NCBI RefSeq assembly: GCF_025822765.1
Contig: NZ_JACKUK010000023.1
Location: 790,289-854,288 of the forward strand
Length of the DNA: 64,000 nt
Direction: 5' to 3'
Source: Mycobacterium barrassiae
Lineage (GTDB): Bacteria > Actinomycetota > Actinomycetes > Mycobacteriales > Mycobacteriaceae
Positions 20,618 to 29,669 of the stretch are shown one piece after another. Within the stretch, counting starts at the first letter, position 1. Every line of letters starts with the position of its first letter. Below the pieces are notes generated by a model. It did no database searches. It saw nothing but the letters and a program-made list of their open reading frames with translations, and was not told the DNA's origin. Made by a program: the position numbers and the translations under genes.

Positions 20618-21718
20618 ATGGCACACGAGCACTGGCTGGTCATGGAAGCCGGGACGCGGGACGCGCCGTTCCGCACCCGACTCGCCGGCGCGGGACGGCA
20701 TCTGCCGACGACTCGCCTTGCCACCGACGAGCTGATGTCGGTGACCCGGCACCGCACCCACATCGATCTCGAACGGTTGACGGGGATCCGCGAGCGCCGC
20801 GTGTCGGTGGGCGACGAGGACTCATACAGCCTGGCGACCGCGGCAGCGGTGAAGTGCCTCGACAACGCGCAACGGGACGCCGGGTCGGTCGACGCGGTGA
20901 TCAACTGCAGCATCACCAAGCTTCGCAGCGACTTCACGCAATGTCTCGAACCGACGATGAGCGGCGCAGTGGCCCGCGCGATAGGTGCCGAGAACGCGTT
21001 GACGTTCGATCTCTCCAACGCGTGCGCGGGCATGTTGACCGGAGTAGCCGTGGCCAACAATTGGATCCGCCAAGGTTTCATCGAACGCGCCCTCGTGGTC
21101 AGCGGCGAATACATTTCTCAGTTGGGCCAGAACGCCGCGCGTCATATCCGCACCATCATGAGCAAGGAGCTCGCCTCGCTGACCCTCGGCGACGCCGGGG
21201 CGGCCTTGCTTCTCGAGCGAGCCGCACCCGGCACCGCGGGCATCGATTTCGCGGGATTCACGACCGTGGCTCAGTACAGCAGACTGTGTCTCGCGTATCC
21301 GACGGACGATGAACCCGCCGCGCGGATGTTCACCGACGCTCGGGGGATCCACAAGGCAGCGATGTCGAACACCCCGGTGCTGCTGCACGAAGTGCTTGAC
21401 ACGGTGGGCATCTCGATACACGACATCGACCACGTGATCACGCACCAAACCTCCGCTCGCGCGATACGCAAGGGCATGACGAAGATCTCCGCCGAATTCG
21501 GCGACACCCCGCAGCACGATGCCGTGATCACCGTCGATCGATACGGCAACACCGCTTCGACCACTCACACCGTCGCCCTCATCGAGGAGCTGGAGGCCGG
21601 AAACATCAAGCCCGGAGAAACAATTGCGCTGATCGCGCTGGCTTCAGGGTTGGAGATCGGCATCATCCTGCTGACGTTGGACGAGGAAATGGTGGGTCGT
21701 CATGGGCATGCTGATTGA
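20618..21718 (+). CDS. Beta-ketoacyl-ACP synthase III-like enzyme with intact catalytic triad
   Basis: 366 residues from the ATG at 20618; an ATG at 20642 is an alternative. FabH/thiolase fold with the full triad: C136 in FDLSNACAGM, H276 in DHVITHQTS and N311 in DRYGNTAST. Such enzymes condense an acyl-CoA or acyl-thioester with a malonyl or other nucleophile. It overlaps by 17 bases the next gene, a second FabH-like protein without the His and Asn, so the two are probably translationally coupled and form a heteromer. The DosR-type box upstream suggests hypoxic expression. It is unlikely to be the housekeeping FabH because of its context and divergent sequence. The product is unknown. Confidence 0.85.
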   Translation: MAHEHWLVMEAGTRDAPFRTRLAGAGRHLPTTRLATDELMSVTRHRTHIDLERLTGIRERRVSVGDEDSYSLATAAAVKCLDNAQRDAGSVDAVINCSITKLRSDFTQCLEPTMSGAVARAIGAENALTFDLSNACAGMLTGVAVANNWIRQGFIERALVVSGEYISQLGQNAARHIRTIMSKELASLTLGDAGAALLLERAAPGTAGIDFAGFTTVAQYSRLCLAYPTDDEPAARMFTDARGIHKAAMSNTPVLLHEVLDTVGISIHDIDHVITHQTSARAIRKGMTKISAEFGDTPQHDAVITVDRYGNTASTTHTVALIEELEAGNIKPGETIALIALASGLEIGIILLTLDEEMVGRHGHAD

Positions 21719-22574
21719 TCGGGTCGCCATCGTCGAGCGCGGATGGCGCACCCGCCACAGCGCTCTGCAACTCGCGGTGAAGTCAGCCGGGGACTGCCTC
21801 CGCGAAGCCGGACGGACCGCCGACGAGGTCGACCTGTTGGTCAACGCAGGAATCTATCGCGACCGAAATTTGGCCGAGCCCGCACTCGCGGCGTTGATCC
21901 AACAAGACATCGGTGCCAACCCGGAGGAACCGCACGAAAACGCTCACGGCACATTTTCCTTCGACGTCGCGAATGGAACATGCGGAATCCTGACGGCCTT
22001 GCAGATCGTCGACGGGTTTCTCAACTCGCGCGCCGTCGATTGCGCCCTGGTAGTCGCCAGCGATGCCGATCCCGGGCACCGACAGAGCAAGGATTTTCCG
22101 TTCACACCCGCCGGAGCGTCGCTGCTGTGTTCGCGGACGACCCATGGGCGCGGGCTCGGACGCACCTACTGGAAGAATCTGCCCGAGCACAGCGACGTGT
22201 TCTCCGCCACTGTCGGCATGCAGAACGGCCACCGAAACATGCTGCGGTTCCAGGAAACGGCATCGGTCGACGCACACTATGCAAAGGCCGCGGCGCTGGC
22301 CATCGGCGAATGCCTGCACGAATCGGGACTCACGATCGATGACGTCGACGCCATTGCCGCCGCACCGGCGCGACCCGGCTTCCAAGCGGCATTGGCGAAA
22401 CAATTGGGTGTGGATGCCGGAGCCATCACCGTCGGCGCCGATGCGGGAATGCACACGGCCGCACTGGCCTCGGCCTTCGACCGCGCCGCCAAAAGCATTG
22501 GTGAGACGGGCGTGATGCTTGTCGTCGCGGCGGGCGCCGGAGTCACAGCCGGCGCCGCGCTATACCGATTCTGA
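21702..22574 (+). CDS. Degenerate KAS III-like partner protein
   Basis: 290 residues. Thiolase-fold features are present, including a Cys at the nucleophile position (C94 in VANGTCGIL). However, the histidine position reads AAPARPG (about 220-226) and the asparagine region reads GADAGMH (245-251), so the decarboxylation residues are lost. The N-terminal half is also shorter than FabH. This resembles PqsB, the catalytically impaired partner of PqsC (283 and 348 residues). The comparison is architectural, and no shared chemistry is implied. ATG start; overlaps the upstream KAS III gene. Confidence 0.78.
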   Translation: MGMLIDRVAIVERGWRTRHSALQLAVKSAGDCLREAGRTADEVDLLVNAGIYRDRNLAEPALAALIQQDIGANPEEPHENAHGTFSFDVANGTCGILTALQIVDGFLNSRAVDCALVVASDADPGHRQSKDFPFTPAGASLLCSRTTHGRGLGRTYWKNLPEHSDVFSATVGMQNGHRNMLRFQETASVDAHYAKAAALAIGECLHESGLTIDDVDAIAAAPARPGFQAALAKQLGVDAGAITVGADAGMHTAALASAFDRAAKSIGETGVMLVVAAGAGVTAGAALYRF

Positions 22575-22593
22575 ACAGAGTCTGACCGTCGTC

Positions 22594-24639
22594 CTACAAC
22601 CCCGTTGGGTACGTCTCGGGCGCTTCACCGGCGTCCCACAGGCTGGTCGTCTCGAGTGGCTCCAGCGCCCGCGTTCGATCGATGTGGATGATCGCGTCGA
22701 ACTGTTCGCCGGGGCGAACATGGTAGTAATGGCTCTGCCTTTCGGTCTGGGGCAGATAGATGACGCCGATGGCCCGGCCCAACCGGACCGTGTCCAACGG
22801 ATCCGCCGCGGCACGGCTGACAGCCGGCGACACCAAGAACTCGGACCGCCCCGTCTCATGAAACAGTTCCTCGACACTGCCGTTCAGGGCGGGTCTGACG
22901 ATCTTGCGTTCGGCGACTCCACCCCATTCGCTGGCGGCGGTGACGGTGCCCGAATACGTGGTGAAGCCGACCAGCCGGCAGTCCTGCCCGTACCGCTCAC
23001 GTACGAGCTGGCCCAGTGTGAGCTGCCCGTCGCCGCCCACCTCGGTGGCCCTGGCGTCGCCGATGTGAGAGTTGTGAGCCCACACCACGATTCGGGCGGA
23101 ATGCTGGTCGCCATGGCGGCTCAGATGCGCCATCAGGGCCTGCAGGGTCTGGGCCATGTGCCGGTCCCGCAGATTCCAGGAGGTGACCCTGCCGCTGAAC
23201 ATCGCCCGGTAGTAGGCCTCGGCGTCCCTCACGGTCTGCGCGTTCTGCTGGGCATAGAACGCCTCGTCCTCGGCCAGAAGTCCGTCACGTCGCGCATACT
23301 CCGCTGCGGTGCGCTGCATCTCGACCAGTTGCTCGACGGCTTCGCGCTCGCACGACAACCCGGCGCCGAACGCTGCGGCGAATCCGTATGCCTGTCCGTC
23401 GTCGGCCGATACGTGATCGAAGCAGGCGTATCTGGTCCTCGCCCGCGCGGCTGCCCGCGGGTCGACTTTGTCGAGATATGCGATCACTTCTTGTATCGAC
23501 CGATGCAGGCTGTAGAGGTCGAGTCCGTAGAAACCCGCCTGGCGTCTCCCGACGGTTCGGGTTCGCTGGTTGTGGTCGTACAGCCAGTCGACGAAATCAC
23601 GCACCACGGTGTTACGCCACATCCACGCGGGAAATCTCTCAAAGCCACTCAATGCCTCGTCCGCGGATTGGTCCTCGCTCAGTCCGTGGACGTAGCGGTT
23701 GACCCGATAGGCGTCGGGCCAGTCGGCCTCGGCGGCGACACCGACGAAACCCTTCTCTTCGATCAGCCACTTGGTGATCTCGGCGCGCGCCCGGTAGAAC
23801 TCGTGGGTGCCGTGAGAGCTTTCACCGATGAGCACGATGTGGGCGTCCCCGATGATCTCTTCGAGCACTTCGGGAGACGGAACGCCGCCCGGCGCGTCAA
23901 CGGCAACACGCTCGATCGCTTCGGCGGGACTCTCCTCGATGCGGATGGCGGCGGTGGCGAAACCGGTTGTCGGGGTGGCGAGTAGGTCCCGCACTTCTTG
24001 GTCGCTCACCTGACGGAAATCCCAGAACGACTCGCCGACCGCAAGGAACGGAGTGGGCATCGAGGCGCAGACGACGTCGTCGACGATCGCCGCGAACTCA
24101 CGGCACGTCGATTCAGGTGCTGCCGGCACCGCGATCACGATTTCGGCGGGGTCCATCTCGCGGAGCGCCTGGACCGCGGCGAGCATGCTGGCGCCTGTCG
24201 CAAGACCGTCGTCGACGAGGATCACGGTCTTGCCCGCCAGGTCCAGCGGCGGCCGGCCGCCGCGGTAGGCGGTCTCACGCCGGATGAGCTCTCGCCCTTC
24301 GCGTTCGGCGACATCGCGCAGCTGTTGCGGCGTCACCCGTAATGCTCGGAGCACGTCGTCGTTGACGACCACCCGCCCGCCGCTGGCCAGAGCGCCGACG
24401 GCGAACTCCTCATGGCCTGGCGCACCCAGCTTGCGCACGACGAAAGCATCAAGAGGGGCGCCCAAGGCCGCCGCCACTTCCCATGCGACGGGTATGCCGC
24501 CGCGGGGCAGCCCCAGCACGATCACGTTTTCGCGCCCCCGGTATGCGCCGAGCAAGTCGGCCAGTACCCGACCCGCTTCACGACGATCGCGGAAGACACG
24601 CCTGGGTTGGCTTCTCAATGTCTCCGAGGTCCGGACCAT
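22594..24639 (-). CDS. Phosphoribosyltransferase-erythromycin esterase-like fusion (Rv2030c-like)
   Basis: 681 residues, the same length and order as M. tuberculosis Rv2030c, a DosR regulon protein. The N-terminal PRTase domain (about 15-210) has [14 protein letters not shown], the PRPP-binding loop. The C-terminal erythromycin-esterase-like domain (about 245-670) begins with [15 protein letters not shown] and contains further conserved His/Glu residues ([17 protein letters not shown]). The biochemical activity of neither half is known in mycobacteria; macrolide resistance is not implied. GGGAG lies a few bases before the ATG. It is 26 bases downstream of the Rv1738-like gene and likely shares its promoter. 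Confidence 0.9.
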   Translation of the reverse strand: MVRTSETLRSQPRRVFRDRREAGRVLADLLGAYRGRENVIVLGLPRGGIPVAWEVAAALGAPLDAFVVRKLGAPGHEEFAVGALASGGRVVVNDDVLRALRVTPQQLRDVAEREGRELIRRETAYRGGRPPLDLAGKTVILVDDGLATGASMLAAVQALREMDPAEIVIAVPAAPESTCREFAAIVDDVVCASMPTPFLAVGESFWDFRQVSDQEVRDLLATPTTGFATAAIRIEESPAEAIERVAVDAPGGVPSPEVLEEIIGDAHIVLIGESSHGTHEFYRARAEITKWLIEEKGFVGVAAEADWPDAYRVNRYVHGLSEDQSADEALSGFERFPAWMWRNTVVRDFVDWLYDHNQRTRTVGRRQAGFYGLDLYSLHRSIQEVIAYLDKVDPRAAARARTRYACFDHVSADDGQAYGFAAAFGAGLSCEREAVEQLVEMQRTAAEYARRDGLLAEDEAFYAQQNAQTVRDAEAYYRAMFSGRVTSWNLRDRHMAQTLQALMAHLSRHGDQHSARIVVWAHNSHIGDARATEVGGDGQLTLGQLVRERYGQDCRLVGFTTYSGTVTAASEWGGVAERKIVRPALNGSVEELFHETGRSEFLVSPAVSRAAADPLDTVRLGRAIGVIYLPQTERQSHYYHVRPGEQFDAIIHIDRTRALEPLETTSLWDAGEAPETYPTGL

Positions 24640-24665
24640 TTCTGCTCTCCCGTCCTCAATACTCG

Positions 24666-24950
24666 TCAGGGCAACAAAGTCGCGGGCTGTCCGGTGACGC
24701 GCTCGATGTCTTGAGCGGACACCGCCATCAACCGCTTCCCCAGGTCCGCCAGCGCGCGGCCGACGGCCAACTCGTCACCGATCTCAGCGATGTCGCGGTC
24801 CTCCGGATTCAGCCTCGCCGTGCCGATTCCCACCTCTTCCTTTTCGCGCCAGCGCAACCTCGCCTTGGCTCGGGTGAGCCCCATGTGCTCGTCGATCGTC
24901 ACCTCGACTGTCCAGTTCTTCACAACGTGATCTGAATGTTCCCCGGTCAT
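24666..24950 (-). CDS. Rv1738-like dormancy protein (DUF1876)
   Basis: 94 residues, the exact length of Rv1738. I chose the ATG at 24950 because AAGGAG lies 9 bases upstream; an ATG at 24959 sits on that ribosome binding site. Strong resemblance to Rv1738 from memory: [52 protein letters not shown]. Structurally, Rv1738 is similar to ribosome hibernation factors, so a role in translation shutdown is inferred. A DosR-type box lies 59-72 bases upstream. Confidence 0.92.
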   Translation of the reverse strand: MTGEHSDHVVKNWTVEVTIDEHMGLTRAKARLRWREKEEVGIGTARLNPEDRDIAEIGDELAVGRALADLGKRLMAVSAQDIERVTGQPATLLP

Positions 24951-25008
24951 CGCAGTCATCTCCTTCAGTGCACATCTGCATACGACCACCGCACGTGGGC
25001 GTCGGGTA

Positions 25009-25022
25009 GGGACCGAAGTCCC
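25009..25022. promoter_or_regulatory. DosR-type box upstream of the Rv1738-like gene
   Basis: GGGACCGAAGTCCC, flanked by GTA and CGC, differs from the published consensus core GGGACTWWAGTCCC at only two central positions. It is 59-72 bases upstream of the Rv1738-like start (24950, minus strand) and 108-121 upstream of the SRPBCC gene at 25130 (plus strand), so it may serve both. Confidence 0.82.
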
Positions 25023-25129
25023 CGCTCAGCGGGCCGTTCGGCGCCCGGTACCTCGACGGGCGAAACGTCGACCAGATCAGGGACTACCGGCCCTAGTCGC
25101 GTCGCGACTGCGCAGCGCATCGTTGGGCC

Positions 25130-25825
25130 ATGATCACGAACGGACTGCGCCTCGCCGGGGCATTGACGTTGCTCTACGCGGCGCGGAGGTACTACCGCAA
25201 CTGGGGCACCACCAAGGAAGAAAGCCAGATGTACCTCGACGGCGATGCGCACATCTTCGGGCCCGTCGTGCGGAGTACAGAAGCGGTGTGGATAGATGCC
25301 CCGGCCAGCGCGGTGTGGCCGTGGCTGGTGCAGATGGGTCAAGACCGCGGCGGGCTGTACACGTTCGAGACATTGGAAAACCTCGCCGGGCTGCATTACG
25401 TAACCGCCGACCGCATTCATCCCGAATGGCAACATCTCGAGCCGGGCGACACCGTCAGGCTTGTTCCACGGGGCTGGATGGGTCTACGTGACGGATTCGC
25501 GCTCGAGGTGGTCGAGGTCAACGATCAAGAGGCCCAGAAATCCATCGTGTTGCGAGGTTCGATGAGCCCAAACTGGAACGTGGTGTGGTCATTCCACGTC
25601 ATTCCGCATTGGGAGGATCGCTGCCGCCTTCTCATCCGGATTCGGACGCCGTTGCGTCTTCCGAGCCAGGTGCTGGTCACCGAACTCTTGGGACCGGTGA
25701 CGGCTTTCGTGACCCGGGGCATCTTGCGCGGCATCAAGCGGCGGGCTCAGCAGCAAGTTCAGGCCGGCGAATCAAGGCTGGCGTCGGCGACCCGGGCAAG
25801 CGACGATCTGCACGGCGTCGTCTAG
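25130..25825 (+). CDS. SRPBCC-fold protein, paralogue of the one at 19812
   Basis: 231 residues. An N-terminal short hydrophobic segment (7-20) is followed by a START-like domain with APASAVWPWLVQMGQDRGG (about 58-76), then HPEWQHLEPGDTVRLVPRG and a basic C-terminus. The closest relative in the window is the product of 19812-20510 (HPEWQDVRVGDSVWLARR). It is divergent from the Rv1738-like operon and shares the intergenic DosR-type box. It is probably a hydrophobic-ligand-binding protein; the ligand is unknown. Confidence 0.78.
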   Translation: MITNGLRLAGALTLLYAARRYYRNWGTTKEESQMYLDGDAHIFGPVVRSTEAVWIDAPASAVWPWLVQMGQDRGGLYTFETLENLAGLHYVTADRIHPEWQHLEPGDTVRLVPRGWMGLRDGFALEVVEVNDQEAQKSIVLRGSMSPNWNVVWSFHVIPHWEDRCRLLIRIRTPLRLPSQVLVTELLGPVTAFVTRGILRGIKRRAQQQVQAGESRLASATRASDDLHGVV

Positions 25826-25855
25826 GTCCGCCGTCTGGCTAGTTTGCCCGGTGGC

Positions 25856-26290
25856 TCAGGCAATAGTGAATTCGCGGTCCGGCTCGGACCCGAAGGTGAA
25901 CCGTCGGCCGGTGACGCTCAGCGGGCGGATGCGCACGTAATGCTGTTTGACCGTGGCCGTCCACGGGAGTAGTTGCGCGCGTTCGGCTTCGTCGATCTCG
26001 GCGTCGGTACGCAGCGATTGCGCAAGGCCCTTCACGATCACACTCCACCCTTCGTGGGCGTCGTGGTCATCGACCTCGAACAGCACGTTGCGGTTGATCG
26101 CGGTGCTGATCAGCTTGGTGCCCTCGGCTGTGCGAAACAACACCGTTCGGTTCTGGACGACGAAGTTGACCGGAAATATCTCGGGCTGACCGTCGACTGT
26201 CGTGACAAGCCGTCCCAGCGCGGCGCTGGATATCAGCTTCCAGCACTCGCTCTCCGGCAGGATGGCGATCGGTTGCGACGGTGTGGTCAT
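25856..26290 (-). CDS. PNPOx-like flavin-binding split-barrel protein
   Basis: 144 residues from the ATG at 26290; an upstream start at 26311 would add 7 residues. Pyridoxamine-phosphate-oxidase-like split barrel: SAALGRLVTTVDGQPEIFPVNF (about 22-43), then FRTAEGTKL and a WSVIVKGLA strand. These are the hallmarks of small FMN- or F420-binding proteins such as Rv0080, itself DosR-controlled in M. tuberculosis. The substrate is unknown. It lies downstream of the hydrogenase maturation protease gene on the same strand, but after a 70-base gap with a weak box, so it may have its own promoter. Confidence 0.8.
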   Translation of the reverse strand: MTTPSQPIAILPESECWKLISSAALGRLVTTVDGQPEIFPVNFVVQNRTVLFRTAEGTKLISTAINRNVLFEVDDHDAHEGWSVIVKGLAQSLRTDAEIDEAERAQLLPWTATVKQHYVRIRPLSVTGRRFTFGSEPDREFTIA

Positions 26291-26326
26291 GGTGATGACG
26301 CTACCCAACACGCGTTCTAATGAAAG

Positions 26327-26340
26327 CGGCCAAAAGTCAC
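26327..26340. promoter_or_regulatory. Weak DosR-type box
   Basis: CGGCCAAAAGTCAC has two mismatches to GGGNC-N4-GNCCC. I report it because it lies 37-50 bases upstream of the split-barrel protein start, the proximal distance seen at stronger boxes. Confidence 0.35.
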
Positions 26341-26362
26341 ATACCTTGAGGACTGAGGGGGT

Positions 26363-26845
26363 TCATCTCTTCGAGCGTCGGGGGGCCGAGGCCGACAAGC
26401 CGGAAAAATGAGCTGTCGCGTCATTCAGGTTCTGGTTCGCCGCGGGCGTCAAACCTAGTTCGAGTCCGAACTCATACCCTCGGATCGCCAGCACGTGCAC
26501 AATCGGCAGGCGGCCGAAACACTGCTGACAGGTCGCCATGATCGCCGGAATCGAGATGGCGTGCGATGTGAAGCTGAAGTCCATCCGCGGTGCCGCGCGC
26601 TCCAATGTGAACGAGTCCACCGTCGCATCCTTCGTGGCGTCGATGAACAGCACACGCTCCTTGGTGCTGATCAGTTCGGCGTCCTCGAGCAACAGCTGAT
26701 AGCCGCACTGCAACTCTGCGCTCGGGCAGAGACTCTGCGCCTCAAGCCAATCGACAAACGCCCAGCCCAAGCCGTCATCCTGTCGACCTACGTTGCCGAT
26801 GCCATAGACCAGGCATGAGCCGTTGTCGAAGTCGTCGAGTCTCAT
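26363..26845 (-). CDS. hoxW: NiFe hydrogenase maturation protease
   Basis: 160 residues. GIGNVGRQDDGLGWAFV (about 15-31) is the G-N-x-x-x-x-D-D-G metal-sensing motif of the HycI/HoxW/HyaD family, followed by FIDATKD and TSHAISIP. The enzyme clips the C-terminal tail of the large subunit once nickel is inserted. The ATG overlaps the hoxH stop by 4 bases, and hoxH does carry a tail of 29 residues after its final motif, so the substrate is evident. Confidence 0.9.
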   Translation of the reverse strand: MRLDDFDNGSCLVYGIGNVGRQDDGLGWAFVDWLEAQSLCPSAELQCGYQLLLEDAELISTKERVLFIDATKDATVDSFTLERAAPRMDFSFTSHAISIPAIMATCQQCFGRLPIVHVLAIRGYEFGLELGLTPAANQNLNDATAHFSGLSASAPRRSKR

Positions 26846-28323
26846 GAACCGGTCTCCGAGCGAACACGCTCGTTGATCACGTTTCCCGCGGCATCACAGA
26901 CGGTGACGATCAGCGGCATCTGCCCGAAGGCGTGCGTAGCACAGCTCAGACATGGATCGTATGCGCGAATTCCCACCTCGATGGCGTTCATCATGGCTTC
27001 AGAGATCTCACCGCGTCCCTGCAGATACTTCTCGGCTACGGACTGCACCGTCCGATTGATCACCTGATTGTTGTGCGTGGTTGCCACGATCAGGTTCGCA
27101 AAAGTGACGTCACCTTCTGGACCGGCACGGTAGTGGTGAAGCAATGTGCCGCGCGGAGCTTCGACGACACCTATGCCCTCACCGACCCACGCGTCGGCAG
27201 AGGGCGTCACGAGCAGGTCCGCCTTTTGTAGATCGGGGTCGCGCAGCAGCTCCTCAATCAATTCCGCGGCGTAAAGCACTTCGATGGTCCGTGCCCAATT
27301 GGTGTGCAAGGTCATGTTGTTCGCGGATCCGCCGGTGTACGCATGGAAGCGCTCCAAGGCCTCCTGAGCACGCGGCGTCGACAGTGACGTGGTGACATTC
27401 ATTCGCCCGAGCGGTCCTACCCTGACCGAACCGTCCTCCCTGCCAAAATCTTTGAGGAAGGGGAACTTCATGTACGTCCAGTCTTCGACCGCTTCCGAAA
27501 AGTGGTCGAGGTAGTCGTGATAGTCGAATTCCCGGACGACGTTCTTGTCCCCGTCGACGATGCGTAGTATCCCGTGGTAGTAATCCACGTTGCCGTCGGC
27601 GCCGACAAGAGACATATTCAGGGCAGGGACGTTGGCGAAGCCGTCCACCGCGCTTCGGTTCTTGTCGTGGAATTCGTAGAAGAGGCGAAGACCGTCCTGC
27701 GCGTAGTCGATGATCTCGTCGATCGACGGTAGCCCCTCCTCGCCATTCAGCAGACGGTTGCATTCGGCCTTGCTCAGGCTCTTGTGCACGCCTCCCGGCA
27801 CCGAGCTGATGCCGTGCATTCTTCGGCCGAAGACCGTCTTGATGACCTCTTGCCCCCACTTGCGCAGCATGATCACTCGCCTCATCAAAGCCGGATCGGC
27901 TTGGATGAGGCCTTGCAGGTTCCGCTGTTCGGGCGGGGCGTCCAACCCGAACATCATCTCGGGAACGACCAGATAGAAGTATGCCGTCGCATGCGACTGC
28001 AACATCTGCGCGTAATGGCCGAGCCGGCGAATCTTCTCCGCAGTCCGCGTGATCCCGACTCCCGCGTTCGCCCCGACGCCGACCATGTCGTCGAGCGCCT
28101 TTGCGCCACAGAGATGGTGGCTGACAAAGCAGATTCCGCAGATGCGCTGCATCAGCATCGGCGCCTCCCAGAATGGGTGGCCCTGAACGAATTTCTCGAA
28201 TCCGCGGAACTCGACGACGTGCAGTCTGGCGTCAACGACGTTGTCGTCGTCGTCGAGATGGACGGTGACCTTGCCGTGGCCCTCGATCCGGGTCACGGGG
28301 TCGATGATCAGCTTTTTGCTCAC
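26842..28323 (-). CDS. hoxH: NiFe hydrogenase large subunit
   Basis: 493 residues, GTG start with GGAG upstream. Both nickel-binding pairs are intact: C62 and C65 in RICGICFVSHH (L1) and C458 and C461 in DPCLSCATH (L2). The 29 residues after H464 form the cleavable C-terminal extension. Together with HoxF, HoxU and HoxY this is the cytosolic NAD-linked, bidirectional (group 3d-like) hydrogenase layout. Under oxygen limitation such enzymes can reoxidise NADH by evolving H2, or take up H2. Cofactor assembly genes (hypA-F) are not in the window. Confidence 0.95.
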   Translation of the reverse strand: MSKKLIIDPVTRIEGHGKVTVHLDDDDNVVDARLHVVEFRGFEKFVQGHPFWEAPMLMQRICGICFVSHHLCGAKALDDMVGVGANAGVGITRTAEKIRRLGHYAQMLQSHATAYFYLVVPEMMFGLDAPPEQRNLQGLIQADPALMRRVIMLRKWGQEVIKTVFGRRMHGISSVPGGVHKSLSKAECNRLLNGEEGLPSIDEIIDYAQDGLRLFYEFHDKNRSAVDGFANVPALNMSLVGADGNVDYYHGILRIVDGDKNVVREFDYHDYLDHFSEAVEDWTYMKFPFLKDFGREDGSVRVGPLGRMNVTTSLSTPRAQEALERFHAYTGGSANNMTLHTNWARTIEVLYAAELIEELLRDPDLQKADLLVTPSADAWVGEGIGVVEAPRGTLLHHYRAGPEGDVTFANLIVATTHNNQVINRTVQSVAEKYLQGRGEISEAMMNAIEVGIRAYDPCLSCATHAFGQMPLIVTVCDAAGNVINERVRSETGS

Positions 28324-28338
28324 ACCTAGTCTCCGTGA

Positions 28339-28956
28339 TCAGTCGTAGTGGTTGAGCGAGCGGGGCAGCGCAACGGGACGACCACTGATGAGATCCTCGA
28401 GCACCGTCAGGATCGCATCAGCGTCCGGCGGACAGCCGGGAATGAAGTAGTCCATCTTGACCACTTCGTGGCAGGGGTAAACCTTGGTGGTGAGTCGGGG
28501 AATATCGGGATGGGAGGGGATGACGGGTTCCGCCCCCGGTACCGCGGTGGGCGAATTGATGTACGCCTCGGACAGACAGTCCTTCAGTTCGAAGACGTTG
28601 CGCATCGCTGGGACGCCACCCCAGACGGCGCAGGCACCCACGGAGATCAGGATGTCGCAGTTGTCCCGAAAGTGTCGCAGCGTTTCGATGTTCTCCTCGT
28701 TCGCAACACCGCCCTCGATGAAGCCAATGGCGCATCGCTGCGTGATTCGCTTGATGTCGGTGAGGGAGGACCGGTGGATGGTGATCTTCGTCAAGAGCGG
28801 AACGATCCGCTCGTCCATATCGAGGAACGACAGCGTGCATCCCCAGCAGCCACACAATCCGATCATGGCCACATTGATCTTGCCATCCCGGGCCGCTGAC
28901 GGCGCTGGATCCGTTGGTGTTGAGGGCATTTCGTGTGATGCGATTTCTTCTGTCAC
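28339..28956 (-). CDS. hoxY: NiFe hydrogenase small subunit
   Basis: 205 residues from a GTG at 28956 that overlaps the hoxU stop (GTGA); an ATG at 28929 is an alternative. Ligands for the proximal iron-sulfur cluster are visible: CGCWGC near residue 28, VGACAVWGG and FIPGCPPDADA near 175. It is short, without the additional cluster domains of membrane-bound hydrogenases, as in HoxY proteins. It forms the hydrogenase dimer with HoxH. Confidence 0.93.
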   Translation of the reverse strand: MTEEIASHEMPSTPTDPAPSAARDGKINVAMIGLCGCWGCTLSFLDMDERIVPLLTKITIHRSSLTDIKRITQRCAIGFIEGGVANEENIETLRHFRDNCDILISVGACAVWGGVPAMRNVFELKDCLSEAYINSPTAVPGAEPVIPSHPDIPRLTTKVYPCHEVVKMDYFIPGCPPDADAILTVLEDLISGRPVALPRSLNHYD

Positions 28957-29669
28957 GGTGCACCAGATCCGTCTGACGGGTCCAGCGCCCGTGCACGGGC
29001 GGTGCGGACTTCGTACTTTCGACGGCCGATCGGAACGTCGAATCCAACCCGCTTCGCGAGGATGGCACCGACAGGGCAGATCTCGACGGCATAGCGGACC
29101 TGCTCGGCGGGCATCGCGTTCGCACGTTCGGTATCGACCTCGATCCGGGACTCGCTGCCTCGGCCTCTGATGCTGAAGATCTTCTCCCCGGTGGTTTCGT
29201 CGCGGACGAATTCCACACAGCGTTGGCAGAAGATGCAACGATCTCGCTCCAGCCAGATGTTCTCCGACGCGTGGTCCCGTTCTCGTTGCGGGAAGCGATA
29301 CGGGAAACGTGAGACCAGCATGTCCACCTCGTAGCCGACGGCCTGTAGCGTGCAACGACCGCTCTTCTCGCAACTCGGGCAATTGTGGTTGCCTTCGGCG
29401 AAAAGTAGTTCCACCACTGCCTTTCGGATGTCAGTCGTCTCCGGCTCGTCGACCTCGACGTGCATCCCGTCCGAGACGCGAACCGTGCACGCCGCGACCA
29501 CGGCGCCGTTCACCTTCACCGAACACACCCGGCAGGTCCCGAGGCACGGTTTCCCCTTGAGATAGCACAGCGTAGGGATGTACACACCGGCCTCAGCGGC
29601 AACATCGACCAGGATTTCGCCCTCGTCGGTCGACACCGGGTGTCCATCGATCTCGATGCGGATGGTCAT
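28953..29669 (-). CDS. hoxU: Hydrogenase diaphorase subunit, NuoG-like N-terminal part
   Basis: 238 residues from an ATG at 29669 (ATGA overlap with hoxF stop). A [2Fe-2S] domain (CYLKGKPCLGTCRVC, about 34-48, plus AACTV), a His-Cys-coordinated cluster (NHNCPSCEKSGRC, about 95-107) and a [4Fe-4S] site (CIFCQRC and EICPVGA). It carries electrons from the flavin subunit HoxF to HoxY. All expected ligands seem present. Confidence 0.93.
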   Translation of the reverse strand: MTIRIEIDGHPVSTDEGEILVDVAAEAGVYIPTLCYLKGKPCLGTCRVCSVKVNGAVVAACTVRVSDGMHVEVDEPETTDIRKAVVELLFAEGNHNCPSCEKSGRCTLQAVGYEVDMLVSRFPYRFPQRERDHASENIWLERDRCIFCQRCVEFVRDETTGEKIFSIRGRGSESRIEVDTERANAMPAEQVRYAVEICPVGAILAKRVGFDVPIGRRKYEVRTARARALDPSDGSGAP

